Notes: generated by a model not told the origin, from the sequence alone. Shown: positions 24,231 to 33,723, counted from the stretch's first letter. The stretch: DNA of 64,000 nucleotides from Streptomyces chattanoogensis (GCF_001294335.1 NZ_LGKG01000001.1:496001-560000), one strand, 5' to 3'. Program-made: numbers and translations.

Positions 24231-25256
24231 ATGCGTATCGGAGTCCTCACCGCAGGCGGCGACTGCCCCGGCCTGAATGCTGTGATCCGGTCTGTTGTCC
24301 ACCGCGCCCTCACCGGCCACGGCGACGAGGTCATCGGTTTCGAGGACGGCTTCGCCGGTCTGCTCGACGGCCGCTTCCGCAAGCTCGACCTCGAGGCGGT
24401 CAGCGGCATCCTCGCCCGCGGCGGCACCATCCTCGGCTCGTCCCGGCTCGAGCGGGCCCGGCTCCGCGAGGCCTGCGAGGACGCCAAGGACCACTCCAAG
24501 GACTACGGCATCGACGTCCTGATCCCGATCGGCGGCGAGGGCACCCTCACCGCCGCCCGGATGCTGTCGGACGCCGGGCTGCCCGTCGTCGGTGTGCCCA
24601 AGACCATCGACAACGACATCTCCTCCACCGACCGCACCTTCGGCTTCGACACCGCCGTCGGCGTTGCGACCGAGGCCATCGACCGCCTCAAGACCACCGC
24701 GGAATCGCACCAGCGGGTCATGGTCGTCGAGGTCATGGGCCGGCACGCGGGCTGGATCGCGCTGGAGTCCGGGATGGCCGGCGGCGCCCACGGCATCTGC
24801 CTGCCGGAGCGGGGATTCGATGTCAACGACCTGGTCGCGATGGTCGAGGAACGCTTCGCCCGGGGCAAGAAGTTCGCCGTGATCTGCGTCGCCGAGGGCG
24901 CGCACCCGGCCCCCGGCACCATGGACTACAAGAAGGGCGCCATCGACCAGTACGGCCATGAGCGCTTCTCCGGTATCGGCACCGCCCTCGCCCATGAGCT
25001 GGAGAAGCGCCTGGGCAAGGAGGCCCGCCCGGTCATCCTCGGCCATGTCCAGCGCGGCGGCACCCCCACCGCTTACGACCGGGTCCTCGCCACCCGCTTC
25101 GGCTGGCACGCCGTCGAGGCCGCCCACCGCGGCGACTTCGGCAAGATGACCGCGCTGCGCGGTACGGACATCACGATGGTGCCCCTGGCCGACGCGGTCA
25201 CCGAGCTGAAGACCGTCCCCGCGAACCGCATGGACGAGGCCGAGTCGGTCTTCTGA
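24231..25256 (+). CDS. pfkA: ATP-dependent 6-phosphofructokinase
   Basis: 341 residues from ATG 24231, after CACAGGAGACA. It phosphorylates fructose 6-phosphate at C1. Motifs: MRIGVLTAGGDCPGLNAVIR, IGGEGTLTAARM, the catalytic PKTIDNDISSTDRTFGF and MGRHAGWIALESG. Glycine in GGEGT at the position that separates ATP from pyrophosphate users favours ATP, while lysine in PKTIDND is shared with pyrophosphate enzymes; this combination is normal for the actinobacterial group III ATP enzymes. It is divergent from pta-ackA-pyk. Confidence 0.95.
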   Translation: MRIGVLTAGGDCPGLNAVIRSVVHRALTGHGDEVIGFEDGFAGLLDGRFRKLDLEAVSGILARGGTILGSSRLERARLREACEDAKDHSKDYGIDVLIPIGGEGTLTAARMLSDAGLPVVGVPKTIDNDISSTDRTFGFDTAVGVATEAIDRLKTTAESHQRVMVVEVMGRHAGWIALESGMAGGAHGICLPERGFDVNDLVAMVEERFARGKKFAVICVAEGAHPAPGTMDYKKGAIDQYGHERFSGIGTALAHELEKRLGKEARPVILGHVQRGGTPTAYDRVLATRFGWHAVEAAHRGDFGKMTALRGTDITMVPLADAVTELKTVPANRMDEAESVF

Positions 25257-25324
25257 CCCCACGTCACCGAAGGCCGTCGTACGGAAAGCGACCGTACGGA
25301 GGCCGCGGTACGGAAACCGCTGTA

Positions 25325-25360
25325 CAGAAGGCGGCGCGCCGGTGGGCGCGCCGCCTTCTG
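25325..25360. terminator. Hairpin terminator between pfkA and ABC permease
   Basis: Perfect 16-bp stem starting CAGAAGGCGGCGCGCC (25325-25340) with loop GGTG, between converging genes. It is preceded by short degenerate repeats of GTACGGAA/GTACGGAG (25275-25325). Confidence 0.8.
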
Positions 25361-25404
25361 GTGCGTTACGGGCCCGCCGCTTCACGGGCCCGGTGCCTTA
25401 CGGC

Positions 25405-27969
25405 CTACTGCGCGCCGATGGCCTCCAGCATGTTCAGCCGGGCCGCCCGGCGGGCCGGCCACAGGGCCGCCAGCACGCCCACGACCAGCGCGATCAGCAG
25501 GAACAGGCCGAGCCGGCCCCAGGGCAGCACCATCTCGTACGTGGGGAACGACGACCCGACCAGGCTGCCGCCGGCCCAGGCCAGGAAGATCCCCACGCCG
25601 ATGCCGAGCACCGCGCCGAACAGCGAGATGACCACCGACTCCAGCCGGACCATCTGCTTGATGCCGCTGCGCGCCAGCCCGATGGCGCGCAGCATCCCTA
25701 TCTCCCGGGTCCGCTCGAACACCGACATCGCCAGGGTGTTGACGACGCCGACCACCGCGATGATGACGGCCATGCCCAGCAGCCCGTAGACCATGTTCAG
25801 AACGGTGTCGATCTGCTTGGCGTTCTCCTTGCGCATGTCGTCCTGGCTCTGGATCTTCAGCAGCGGGCTGTCACCGAGGGCGTGCCGGATCTCCTTGACC
25901 AGCGCATCGGAAGCGCCGTTGGTCGCCTTGACCAGCAGTTCGTCGTCCTTGACCCGATCCATGTGCGGGGTGGCCAGGGACAGATCGGCGATGGCGTCGC
26001 CGAGCGCCTCGTTGTCCGCATAGATGGCGGCGATCTTCAGCTTCGTCTTCTTCTTGTCATTGAACTCGGCGTCCACCACGTCACCGGCGTGCCAGCCACG
26101 CTGCTTGGCCCAGCTCTGCGAGACCGCGATACCGTCACCCCCGACGGATTTCAACGAACCCTGCTTGAAGGTGAGTTGGGTGACCTTGTCGACCTGTGTG
26201 AGGTCGGTGCCGCGGACAACGCCGAAGCCTCCGCCGCTGCCGATGACCGTCTCGCGGAACGGGACCATCGCCGCCACGCCCGGAACCTTCGCCACCTTCT
26301 TGGACAGTTCGGGGTCCAGACCGGTGAACGTCGACGTCGCGATCTTGTAGTCGGCCGTCAGGCCGGTGGCGGCCATCTTGTCCATGCCCCGCTGCGCGGA
26401 GTGCCCGACGACCGTCATCCCGGTGATCAGGGTGAGACCGATCATCAGCGCGGACGCGGTGGCGGCCGTACGGCGCGGATTGCGCAGCGCGTTCTCCTTG
26501 GCCAGCTTGCCGCCGATGCCGAACAGCCGGGTGGTGACCAGCCCGGCCAGCGAGACCAGCGGCCGGGACAGCAGCGGCGCCAGGATGATCACGCCGGTCA
26601 GCGTGAGCATCGAGCCCGCCATGGCGATCGGCAGATCGTCGCCGGACTTCAGGGTCGAGACATAGAGCATGACCGCGACGCCCAGGCCGCCGATCACCGC
26701 GCCGATGGAGTTGCGGATGACCAGACTGCGCGGTGCGGCCGGCGCCTCGACGGTGCTCAGCGCCTCGACCGGCGCGATCTTCGCGGCCTTACGGGACGGC
26801 AGCCAGGCGGCCAGTACGGTCACCACGACACCGACACCGAGCGCGGCCAGGACCGTGGCCGGGCGGATGACGACCGGCCCGTCCGGGAAGCCCGCGCCGT
26901 TGGCATCCAGCACCGCACGCAGACCGACCGCGATACCCGCGCCCAGCGCGAATCCGACGACGGAGGAGATCAGGCCCAGCAGACCTGCCTCGGCCAGCAC
27001 CGAGCGGACCACCTGCCGGCGCGAGGCGCCGACCGCGCGCAGCAGCGCGATTTCGCGGCTGCGCTGGGATATGAGCATGGTGAAGGTGTTGGCGATGATG
27101 AACACCCCGACGAACAGGGCGATCCCGGCGAAGGTCAGCAGGGTCTTGCTCAGCGCGCTGTTCTGCTCGGCGATCATCCTGGCCTGCTGGGAGGCGAGTT
27201 CGGCGCCGCTGGTCGCCTCGGCGCGGCCCTTGGGCAGGACGTCTCGGACCTTTGCGGTCAGTGCCCGCTCGTCGGTGCCGGGGGTGGCCGCCACCACCAG
27301 CTCGTCGAACTGCCCGGGGTGCAGATACATCTTCTGCGCGGTCGCGGTGTCGAACAGCGCCAGGCTGCCGCCCGCGGTCACCTGCGGATCGTCGGACGCG
27401 ACGATCCCGACCAGCTTCTTCTTCAGCACCGGCCCGTCGGTCGCGAACCGCACGGTGTCCCCGACGCGGTACCCGGCGGCCTCGGCCGTGCTCTCGGCCA
27501 GCGCCATCTCGCCCGCACCGGCCGGACCGCGCCCCTGCACCAGCGGATAGCGGCTGTCCTTGCCGTCCTTCCCCGGCTGGTAGTTGACCGCGCGGTTCTG
27601 CCAGCCGTTGCCGATGGGCTGGTCGTCCTTTCCCGCGAGGGTCGCCTCGCCGGTGACATCGGACCGTACGGAGGCCACCCCGGGCAGCGCGCGGATCCGG
27701 TCCGCCAGCTTGTCGTCGAGGGCGGTGGCCCGCTTGCCGTCCTTGCCCGCGTCGACGGCATCGGGCGCTTCGGGGGCGTCGTTGGCGGCCTGGACGGAGA
27801 CGGCCACGTCCTTGAGGTTCTTGGCCGAGGCGTTCTTGACGGCCTCGCCGACGGTGTCGCTGAAGATCAGGGTGCCGGCGACGAAGGCGACGCCGAGCAG
27901 GACCGCGAGCGCGGTCATCATCAATCGGGCTTTGTGCGCAAGGACGTTGCGCAGGGCGGTTCGCAGCAT
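25405..27969 (-). CDS. ABC transporter permease, MacB/FtsX type
   Basis: 854 residues from ATG 27967-27969. One N-terminal membrane helix (about 16-37) is followed by a large extracellular MacB_PCD domain, then two FtsX cores (about 260-400 and 720-850), with further helices between them. Ten hydrophobic segments in all are typical of actinobacterial lipoprotein/peptide exporters of this class. It forms a unit with the ATPase 93 bp upstream. Such systems move lipids, lipoproteins or antimicrobial peptides, or act mechanically on cell wall enzymes; no adjacent two-component system is available to suggest peptide resistance here. Confidence 0.9.
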   Translation of the reverse strand: MLRTALRNVLAHKARLMMTALAVLLGVAFVAGTLIFSDTVGEAVKNASAKNLKDVAVSVQAANDAPEAPDAVDAGKDGKRATALDDKLADRIRALPGVASVRSDVTGEATLAGKDDQPIGNGWQNRAVNYQPGKDGKDSRYPLVQGRGPAGAGEMALAESTAEAAGYRVGDTVRFATDGPVLKKKLVGIVASDDPQVTAGGSLALFDTATAQKMYLHPGQFDELVVAATPGTDERALTAKVRDVLPKGRAEATSGAELASQQARMIAEQNSALSKTLLTFAGIALFVGVFIIANTFTMLISQRSREIALLRAVGASRRQVVRSVLAEAGLLGLISSVVGFALGAGIAVGLRAVLDANGAGFPDGPVVIRPATVLAALGVGVVVTVLAAWLPSRKAAKIAPVEALSTVEAPAAPRSLVIRNSIGAVIGGLGVAVMLYVSTLKSGDDLPIAMAGSMLTLTGVIILAPLLSRPLVSLAGLVTTRLFGIGGKLAKENALRNPRRTAATASALMIGLTLITGMTVVGHSAQRGMDKMAATGLTADYKIATSTFTGLDPELSKKVAKVPGVAAMVPFRETVIGSGGGFGVVRGTDLTQVDKVTQLTFKQGSLKSVGGDGIAVSQSWAKQRGWHAGDVVDAEFNDKKKTKLKIAAIYADNEALGDAIADLSLATPHMDRVKDDELLVKATNGASDALVKEIRHALGDSPLLKIQSQDDMRKENAKQIDTVLNMVYGLLGMAVIIAVVGVVNTLAMSVFERTREIGMLRAIGLARSGIKQMVRLESVVISLFGAVLGIGVGIFLAWAGGSLVGSSFPTYEMVLPWGRLGLFLLIALVVGVLAALWPARRAARLNMLEAIGAQ

Positions 27970-28062
27970 GGTGGTGGTGTCAGTCCTGGAGTCAGATGGC
28001 TCTGGATTACGGAGGGAACGGGACGGCGGGGCGCATCGCGCCGGCGGGGAGGGCCCGGGGCG

Positions 28063-28860
28063 TCAGCTCGTACGGCCCTTGGCCTCGAAGAGCCGCATCC
28101 GGTCCAGGACGGCGTCGGCGGTCGGGTCGTACAGCTCCTCGACTATGCGGCCGTCGGCGAGGAAGACCACCCGGTCGGCATAGCTCGCGGCGACCGGGTC
28201 ATGCGTGACCATCACCACTGTCTGCTGCATCGCCCGCACCGACTCGCGCAGAAAGCCCAGCACCTCGGCGCCGGACCGGGAGTCGAGATTGCCGGTCGGC
28301 TCGTCCGCGAAGATGATCTCCGGCTGGGCGGCCAGCGCCCGCGCCACCGCCACCCGCTGCTGCTGACCGCCCGACAGCTGCGCCGGCCGGTGCGCCAGCC
28401 GCCCGGACAGGCCGACCGTCTCGATGACCCTGCTCAGCCACTCCTTTTCGGGCCGGCGGCCCGCGATGTCCATCGGCAGCGTGATGTTCTCCAGCGCGGT
28501 CAGCGTCGGCAGCAGATTGAACGCCTGGAAGATGAAGCCGATCTTGTCCCGGCGCAGCCGGGTCAGCTGCCGGTCGTTCAGCGACGCCAGCTCGACGTCG
28601 CCGATCCGTGCGGAGCCCGACGAGATCCCGTCCAGCCCCGCCATGCAGTGCATCAGCGTGGACTTGCCGGAGCCGGACGGGCCCATGATCGCGGTGAAGC
28701 GGGCCTTGCCGAACTCGACGGAGACGGAGTCCAGCGCGACCACGCGCGTCTCGCCCTCGCCGTAGACCTTGCTCAGGTCACTGGCACGGGCGGCGACAGC
28801 CGCGGCGGCGCGGGCGGAGGAAGCGGGGGAACCGGGGAAGGCGGCGGCCGCGTGGGACAC
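28063..28860 (-). CDS. ABC transporter ATP-binding protein (MacB/LolD type)
   Basis: 265 residues from GTG 28858-28860. A Pro/Ala-rich lead of about 25 residues precedes a complete ATPase: Walker A GPSGSGKST, Q-loop GFIFQAFNLLP, signature LSGGQQQRVAVARAL, Walker B IIFADEPTGNLDS and switch histidine in VMVTHDPVAA. It powers the permease encoded downstream in the same operon. GLFEAKGRTS at the end is not conserved. Confidence 0.93.
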   Translation of the reverse strand: MSHAAAAFPGSPASSARAAAAVAARASDLSKVYGEGETRVVALDSVSVEFGKARFTAIMGPSGSGKSTLMHCMAGLDGISSGSARIGDVELASLNDRQLTRLRRDKIGFIFQAFNLLPTLTALENITLPMDIAGRRPEKEWLSRVIETVGLSGRLAHRPAQLSGGQQQRVAVARALAAQPEIIFADEPTGNLDSRSGAEVLGFLRESVRAMQQTVVMVTHDPVAASYADRVVFLADGRIVEELYDPTADAVLDRMRLFEAKGRTS

Positions 28861-28988
28861 GGGGACTCCTGACGGGAACAGTCGGAAAGGGACGGTCGTG
28901 GTGATGTCCCTATTCTCGAATCCGCAGGTCAGCCGGACGTCAACCCCAGGTTCCCAATACCGGCTCGGCAGGAAGTGCTACGTCCGCC

Positions 28989-29006
28989 CCCACGTCATAC
29001 CGTGGG
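28989..29006. promoter_or_regulatory. CCCACG-N6-CGTGGG inverted repeat upstream of ABC operon
   Basis: Exact 6-bp arms about 130 bp upstream of the ATPase start, in a 190-bp gap. Possible operator; GC-rich background makes chance occurrence plausible. Confidence 0.3.
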
Positions 29007-29050
29007 TGGACCCGGGCCGGAACCTCAGGCCGACGCGCCGCCCGCGGACC

Positions 29051-29779
29051 CTACCGCTCGATCCGCTCCCAGAACTCCGCCAGGAGCCTCGCCAGGAACG
29101 CGCGCCCCGCCTCGCCGGCCTCTTCGGCGCCGCCCCCGCCGCCCCAGTTCAGCGTCCCGGCCATGCCCGCCTGATACTCGCCGTGCAGCTCCTGCAGCAC
29201 CTCCTGGATCCGTTCCTTGGGCGCCGGTACGACCTTGCCGACCGGCCGCACATACGCCTGCCACCGCGTGGTGACGGCGCTGGTCAGCAGCTCGGTCAGC
29301 TTCTCGTCCCGCCCGGTGAACCGCACCAGCGCGGCCGACGGCAGCCGGAGCACCTCGCCGAGCGCCGCAGCCTGCCGGTCGTTGCCGGTCCATTTCCCGC
29401 CGTCCTCCAGCCGCTCGTACGCCCGCCGGTCCATACCGATCTCGCGCGCCAGATCGTCCGCCGCGAGCCCCTGCGCCAGCCGGTACTCGCGCAGCGTCCC
29501 GGGCGCTCCCAGCAGCTCCCCGGGCGCACACCACAGCGCACCCGCCAGCGCGGTCAGCTCCGCATCGGTGGGGGCGCTCTCGCCCGCCTCCCACGCCGCC
29601 ACCGTGGCGGGCGGCACCCGCAGCCCGTAGGCGGCCGCCATCCCGTACGCCACATGGGCGGGCGTCATGCCGAGGGCTTCGCGGAGCCGGCGGGCGGCCT
29701 CGGCGTTGAAAGGGGGCCTGTGGGGCTCCTGGACGTGCGTGTTCACGGGCACACGGTAAGTGACCTGGGGCTTTCGCAC
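29051..29779 (-). CDS. XRE-type DNA-binding protein with two helix-turn-helix regions
   Basis: 242 residues from GTG 29777-29779; GTG codons at residues 10 and 12 are alternative starts. Two Cro/CI-like helix-turn-helix stretches are visible: VAYGMAAAYGLRVPPATVAA (about 43-62) and LAADDLAREIGMDRRAYERL (about 104-123). The C-terminal half (about 140-242) is helical with a glycine-rich loop. No shine-dalgarno is obvious before the first GTG and TATACC lies 7 nt before it, which fits a leaderless message. A near-palindrome sits immediately upstream and may be its own operator. Regulatory targets are unknown. Confidence 0.82.
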   Translation of the reverse strand: MRKPQVTYRVPVNTHVQEPHRPPFNAEAARRLREALGMTPAHVAYGMAAAYGLRVPPATVAAWEAGESAPTDAELTALAGALWCAPGELLGAPGTLREYRLAQGLAADDLAREIGMDRRAYERLEDGGKWTGNDRQAAALGEVLRLPSAALVRFTGRDEKLTELLTSAVTTRWQAYVRPVGKVVPAPKERIQEVLQELHGEYQAGMAGTLNWGGGGGAEEAGEAGRAFLARLLAEFWERIER

Positions 29780-29791
29780 CTATTGGGTATA

Positions 29792-29806
29792 TGAACAAGT
29801 TGTTAA
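29792..29806. promoter_or_regulatory. Near-palindrome at XRE promoter
   Basis: TGAACAAGTTGTTAA has an exact 11-bp core (AACAAGTTGTT, centred on G 29799) and lies 12 bp before the XRE start codon, in an AT-rich patch. Likely overlaps the promoter. Confidence 0.5.
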
Positions 29807-29871
29807 CTCATAGCTTCGTACGGGTGCAGCAAGAGATCGCTCCGCCCCGGCCCCCGGGTCCGCCGCGCCCG

Positions 29872-30696
29872 CTACCCCTTCACCGCTCCGCCCAGCGCGA
29901 CCCCGCCGCCCAGCCGCCGCGCGATCAGCACGTACAGCATGATCACCGGCGTCGAGTACAGCAGGGAGAACGCGGCCAGCTCCCCGAAGGCCACGCTGCC
30001 CTTGCTGCCGAAGAAGGTGAAGACGCTGACGGACGCGGGCAGCTGCTCGGGGGAGAGCAGCAGCATGAAGGGGACGAAGAAATTGCCCCACATCATGATG
30101 AAGGTGTAGACGGTCACGACCGCGAGACCGGGGCCCATCAGGGGCAGGACGATCCGCAGCAGCGTCTGCGGCCAGGAGGCGCCGTCCGTCCAGGCGGCCT
30201 CCTCCAGAGCCTTCGGCACCCCGTCCATGAAGTTCTTCATCAGCCAGATGGCGAACGGCAGTTGGGAGGCGGCCAGGAAGAGGGCGGTGCCGTACCTCGT
30301 GTCGATCAGGTTGACCTGCACGAACAGGCCGTAGACCGGGACCATGACCGCGGTGATCGGTAGACAGGTCGCGAACAGCAGGGTCAGCAGGTACGGGCGG
30401 CTGAAGCGGGCGCGGAAACGGGAGAGCGGATAGGCGGCCGGCGCCGCGCAGACGACCGTGATCAGGGTGGCCCCGCCGCACAGCAGCAGACTGTTGAGCA
30501 TCGGCGTGAAGGTGATCTCGTCGGTCAGGACCGCCGAGAAGTTGTGCAGGGTGGGCGGCTTCGGGAGCCGTACGCGCAGCGTCGCCTCGGCGTTCACGGA
30601 GGACAGGACGAGCCAGACCAGAGGGAGCGCGAAGGCCGCGGCCACCACCAGCAGGGCGGCGTCGGCGGCGAGCCGGCGGCGGGTACGGCGGGACAT
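29872..30696 (-). CDS. Sugar ABC transporter permease (MalG-like)
   Basis: 274 residues from ATG 30694-30696. Six hydrophobic segments from residue 12; the ATPase-contact loop reads EEAAWTDGASWPQTLLRIVLPLM, matching the EAA motif of binding-protein-dependent importers. It follows the partner permease by 8 bp. With that permease and the lipoprotein it forms an importer for a carbohydrate. Last gene of the operon. Confidence 0.92.
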   Translation of the reverse strand: MSRRTRRRLAADAALLVVAAAFALPLVWLVLSSVNAEATLRVRLPKPPTLHNFSAVLTDEITFTPMLNSLLLCGGATLITVVCAAPAAYPLSRFRARFSRPYLLTLLFATCLPITAVMVPVYGLFVQVNLIDTRYGTALFLAASQLPFAIWLMKNFMDGVPKALEEAAWTDGASWPQTLLRIVLPLMGPGLAVVTVYTFIMMWGNFFVPFMLLLSPEQLPASVSVFTFFGSKGSVAFGELAAFSLLYSTPVIMLYVLIARRLGGGVALGGAVKG

Positions 30697-30704
30697 CACC
30701 GGCC

Positions 30705-31613
30705 TCACACCTCCTCCCGCATCAGCCGCAGATACGCGGCCGCGAACAGCGCGCCCACCAGGAGCAGCAGCAGCGCCACCGCGGTGCCGTAGCCGATCAG
30801 GGACTTCAGGAAGGCCTGGTCGTACATGAACACCGGCAGGGTCTGGCTGCGGTTGCCCGGACCGCCGCGCGTCATCGTCCAGATCAGGCCGAAGACGGAG
30901 AGCGTCTGGAGGGTGTTGAGCATCAGATTGGTGCCGATGGAGCGGCGGATCATCGGCAGCGTGATGTGCCACAGCCGCCGCGGTCCGCCCGCGCCGTCGA
31001 CCTCCGCGGACTCGGTGACCTCCTGGGGGATCCCGTCGAGCGCCGCGCCGTAGAGGAGCATCGAGAAGGCGGTGCCGCGCCAGACGTTGGCGAACGACAC
31101 GGCCAGGATGGGCAGCGTGAACAGCCAGTTCTGGGTGGGCAGACGGAGCCACTCCAGGAGGGCGTTGAGGGTGCCGCGCCGCTCGAAGAAGCTGTAGAGG
31201 AGGAACGCGGCGACGATTTCCGGGATCACCCAGGCGGTGATCACCACCGCTCCCGTCAGGGTCCGCAGCGGCCGCGAGGCGCGCCGCATCAGACCGGCCA
31301 GCGCCAGCCCCAGGGTGTTCTGGCCGAGGAGCGAGGAGACCACGGTGAACACCAGGGTGAGCACGACCGCGTGGAGGAAGTCCGGGTCGGTGACGGCGTG
31401 CCGGAAGTTGGCCAGCCCGACGAAGGACGCCGACTCCTGGCCGGTCAGCTGGGTGTCGGTGAAGGCGATCCCCACGCAGTAGCCGATCGGGCCGGCGAGG
31501 AAGAGCAGGAGGAGGACGGTGGCGGGGGCGAGGGGGGACCAGCGCAGCAGGGCCGTACGGGTACGGGTACGGGCACGCGGACGGTTACGGCTCCGGGTCC
31601 GGTTCCGGCTCAT
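30705..31613 (-). CDS. Sugar ABC transporter permease (MalF-like)
   Basis: 302 residues from ATG 31611-31613. The first 22 residues are Arg/Thr-rich (repeated TRTR/NRPR pattern), then six membrane segments. EAA loop: ESAEVDGAGGPRRLWHITLP. Its start overlaps the stop of the lipoprotein gene as ATGA, so the two are co-translated. Substrate not predictable from sequence. Confidence 0.92.
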   Translation of the reverse strand: MSRNRTRSRNRPRARTRTRTALLRWSPLAPATVLLLLFLAGPIGYCVGIAFTDTQLTGQESASFVGLANFRHAVTDPDFLHAVVLTLVFTVVSSLLGQNTLGLALAGLMRRASRPLRTLTGAVVITAWVIPEIVAAFLLYSFFERRGTLNALLEWLRLPTQNWLFTLPILAVSFANVWRGTAFSMLLYGAALDGIPQEVTESAEVDGAGGPRRLWHITLPMIRRSIGTNLMLNTLQTLSVFGLIWTMTRGGPGNRSQTLPVFMYDQAFLKSLIGYGTAVALLLLLVGALFAAAYLRLMREEV

Positions 31614-32974
31614 GGCTTGGCGACGACCTGGCCGTCCACGAGGGACGTCAGCTGCCCGTCGTAGTCCCGGGCGGCCTGCTCGGGCGAGGCGGTGCCGGCG
31701 GTGACGGCCTCCATCGCCTCACCGATGGCCGCGGAGACCCTGGGGTAGACGGGCAGCGCCGGCCGGTACCGGCTGACCTCGACCAGGCCGGTGAAGAAGC
31801 CGATGCCGGGGACGGACCGCCGATAGCGCGGATCGGCCGCGACATCCTTGCGGACCGCGATCTGCGCGCCTCGTACGCACCATTCCAGGGCGTTCTTCCG
31901 TGACTGGAACGTCTCGATCAACTTCCAGGCGAGGTCGGGCTGTTGGGACTTCTGCGGTACGGACCAGGTCCAGCCCCCGGCCAGGCTGACCTTGCCGGGG
32001 GCGGCGCCGTGCTGGGTGGGGAACGGCGCCTGGCCGAGCGTCGTCGACCATGCGGGCCACGGGTTGCCGCCGCCCGTCTTCTGCCACTGCTGGCCGAGCC
32101 ACGATCCGTCCAGGTCGATCGCCAGCTTCTCCTCGGGCAGCAGCTCCGCGGCCACACTGGTCTGGATGTTGGGGCTCAGGGCATCGGAGACATCGGGCCC
32201 GAGCTTTTCCCGGTAAACCGTGTCGAGGAATTTCAGGCTGTCCCGGAATCCCTTGCTGCCGGTGACCCATTTCTTTGCGCCCGGATCGTAGAGCGGATGT
32301 TCTCCGGTCCCGTACAGCAGCATTTCGAAGCCCTGCATCACGGCGGCCTCGCCCGCGCCCTTTCCGGTGAAGACGTTGAGCGGAATGACGCCGGGGACCC
32401 GGTCCTTGACGGTGCGGGCCGCGGACAGCACATCGTCCCAGGTCCGGGGCCGCCACTGCGCCGGCAGCCCCGCCTTCTCGAAGATTTTCCTGTTGAACCA
32501 CAGCCCCCGGGTGTCGGTGCCGTCCGGGACGCCGTACGTCCTGCCGTCCTGCGCCTTTGCCGCGGTCTTCGCGCTCGCCTCGAACTGGTGCCAGTCCTTC
32601 CACTTGGCCAGATAGCCGTCCAGGGGGCGCAACAGCCCCGCCTTGATATCGGAGTTGACCAGAAAGGTGTCCTCGTAGACCAGATCGGGCGCGGTCCTCG
32701 GGGAGCGCATCATCTGCTGGATCTTGGTGTAGTAGTCGTTCTCCGACGCCTGGATCGGAATGAGCCTGACCTTTTTCCCGGGGTTGGCCTTCTCGAATTC
32801 CCGGGCCACGAGGGCGATGTACTGGTCGCGGACCAGCACCTTGCCGTTGGTGTCCTTGATGAAGGCGACTTTGACGGTGTTCCGGTCGCTCCCGGACCTG
32901 CTGCCGCAGGCGGTGAGCGTACCGGCGGCAAGGACGGCGGCGGTGAGCAGAATCAGCGGGGCGGTGGGGCGCAC
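31610..32974 (-). CDS. Extracellular sugar-binding lipoprotein
   Basis: 454 residues from GTG 32972-32974, chosen because GGAGG lies 5 nt upstream and the signal peptide then starts properly; TTG 32986 is the other in-frame option. Signal peptide residues 1-22 with lipobox LTAC and lipidated cysteine 23. The mature part is a family 1 solute-binding protein (NPGKKVRLIPIQASENDYYT; DLVYEDTFLVNSDIKAGLL; a C-terminal AGGWTWSVPQKSQ). It captures a carbohydrate outside the cell for the two permeases. No ATPase is encoded nearby; Streptomyces commonly share the ATPase MsiK among such importers. Confidence 0.92.
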   Translation of the reverse strand: MRPTAPLILLTAAVLAAGTLTACGSRSGSDRNTVKVAFIKDTNGKVLVRDQYIALVAREFEKANPGKKVRLIPIQASENDYYTKIQQMMRSPRTAPDLVYEDTFLVNSDIKAGLLRPLDGYLAKWKDWHQFEASAKTAAKAQDGRTYGVPDGTDTRGLWFNRKIFEKAGLPAQWRPRTWDDVLSAARTVKDRVPGVIPLNVFTGKGAGEAAVMQGFEMLLYGTGEHPLYDPGAKKWVTGSKGFRDSLKFLDTVYREKLGPDVSDALSPNIQTSVAAELLPEEKLAIDLDGSWLGQQWQKTGGGNPWPAWSTTLGQAPFPTQHGAAPGKVSLAGGWTWSVPQKSQQPDLAWKLIETFQSRKNALEWCVRGAQIAVRKDVAADPRYRRSVPGIGFFTGLVEVSRYRPALPVYPRVSAAIGEAMEAVTAGTASPEQAARDYDGQLTSLVDGQVVAKP

Positions 32975-33042
32975 GGCGACCTCCAACTAGCCACTAACCA
33001 CGGCGTGTTGCTTGCCGAAAGTAAGTCACCGCTCACCGTCGG

Positions 33043-33723
33043 TCAATGCCCCGACCAGCGGTAGCGCAGTTCCGGGCGGCCCACCTGGCCGTACTGCGGG
33101 GCGCGGGCGGCCCGGCCGCTCTCGACCAGATGCTCCAGATAGCGGCGGGCGGTGATCCGCGAGATCCCCACGGCGGCGGCCGTCTCCGCCGCCGTCAGCC
33201 CGCCCCCGGCGGCCCGCAGCGCCTCGGTCACCGCGCGCAGGGTGGCGGCGGTCAGCCCCTTGGGCGGCGCGGCCGGCCGCGGCGCGCGCAGTGCGGCGAT
33301 CGCCCGGTCCACCTCGTCCTGGCCGCTGGCCTCGCCCGTGGTGGCGCGGAACGCGGCGTAACGGGTGAGCCGGTCGCGCAAGGTGGCGAAGGTGAAGGGC
33401 TTGAGCACGTACTGCACCACGCCGAGCGAGACGCCCTCGCGCACCATCGCCAGGTCGCGGGCCGAGGTGACGGCGATGATGTCCGCGCCGTGCCCGGCCG
33501 CGCGCAGGGTCCGTACGAGATGCAGCCCGTGGCCGTCGGGCAGATAGAGGTCGAGCAGCAGGAGGTCGACGGGGTGCTGGTCCAGGTGGCGGCGGGCGTC
33601 GGCCATGGAGTGCACGGTGCCGGAGACGGTGAAGCCGGGCACCCGCCCGACGTACAGGGCGTGTGCGTCGGCGGCGACCGGATCGTCCTCGACGACCAGG
33701 ACCCGGATGCCGGGGCCGCTCAC
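33043..33723 (-). CDS. CitB/DcuR-type response regulator
   Basis: 226 residues from ATG 33721-33723, overlapping the kinase stop by ATGA. Receiver domain with acidic residues EDD12-14, phosphoacceptor aspartate 58 in LLLLDLYLPDG and lysine in VLKPF. The output domain is a winged helix with LTAAETAAAVGISRITARRY. This arrangement is typical of regulators for citrate and C4-dicarboxylate uptake. The divergent dctA gene is the obvious target. Confidence 0.92.
   Translation of the reverse strand: MSGPGIRVLVVEDDPVAADAHALYVGRVPGFTVSGTVHSMADARRHLDQHPVDLLLLDLYLPDGHGLHLVRTLRAAGHGADIIAVTSARDLAMVREGVSLGVVQYVLKPFTFATLRDRLTRYAAFRATTGEASGQDEVDRAIAALRAPRPAAPPKGLTAATLRAVTEALRAAGGGLTAAETAAAVGISRITARRYLEHLVESGRAARAPQYGQVGRPELRYRWSGH

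Noticed and set aside
21885..25385. A 1166-residue frame containing pta
   Set aside because: The N-terminal 460 residues are antisense to pfkA; pta similarity begins at GTG 23981.
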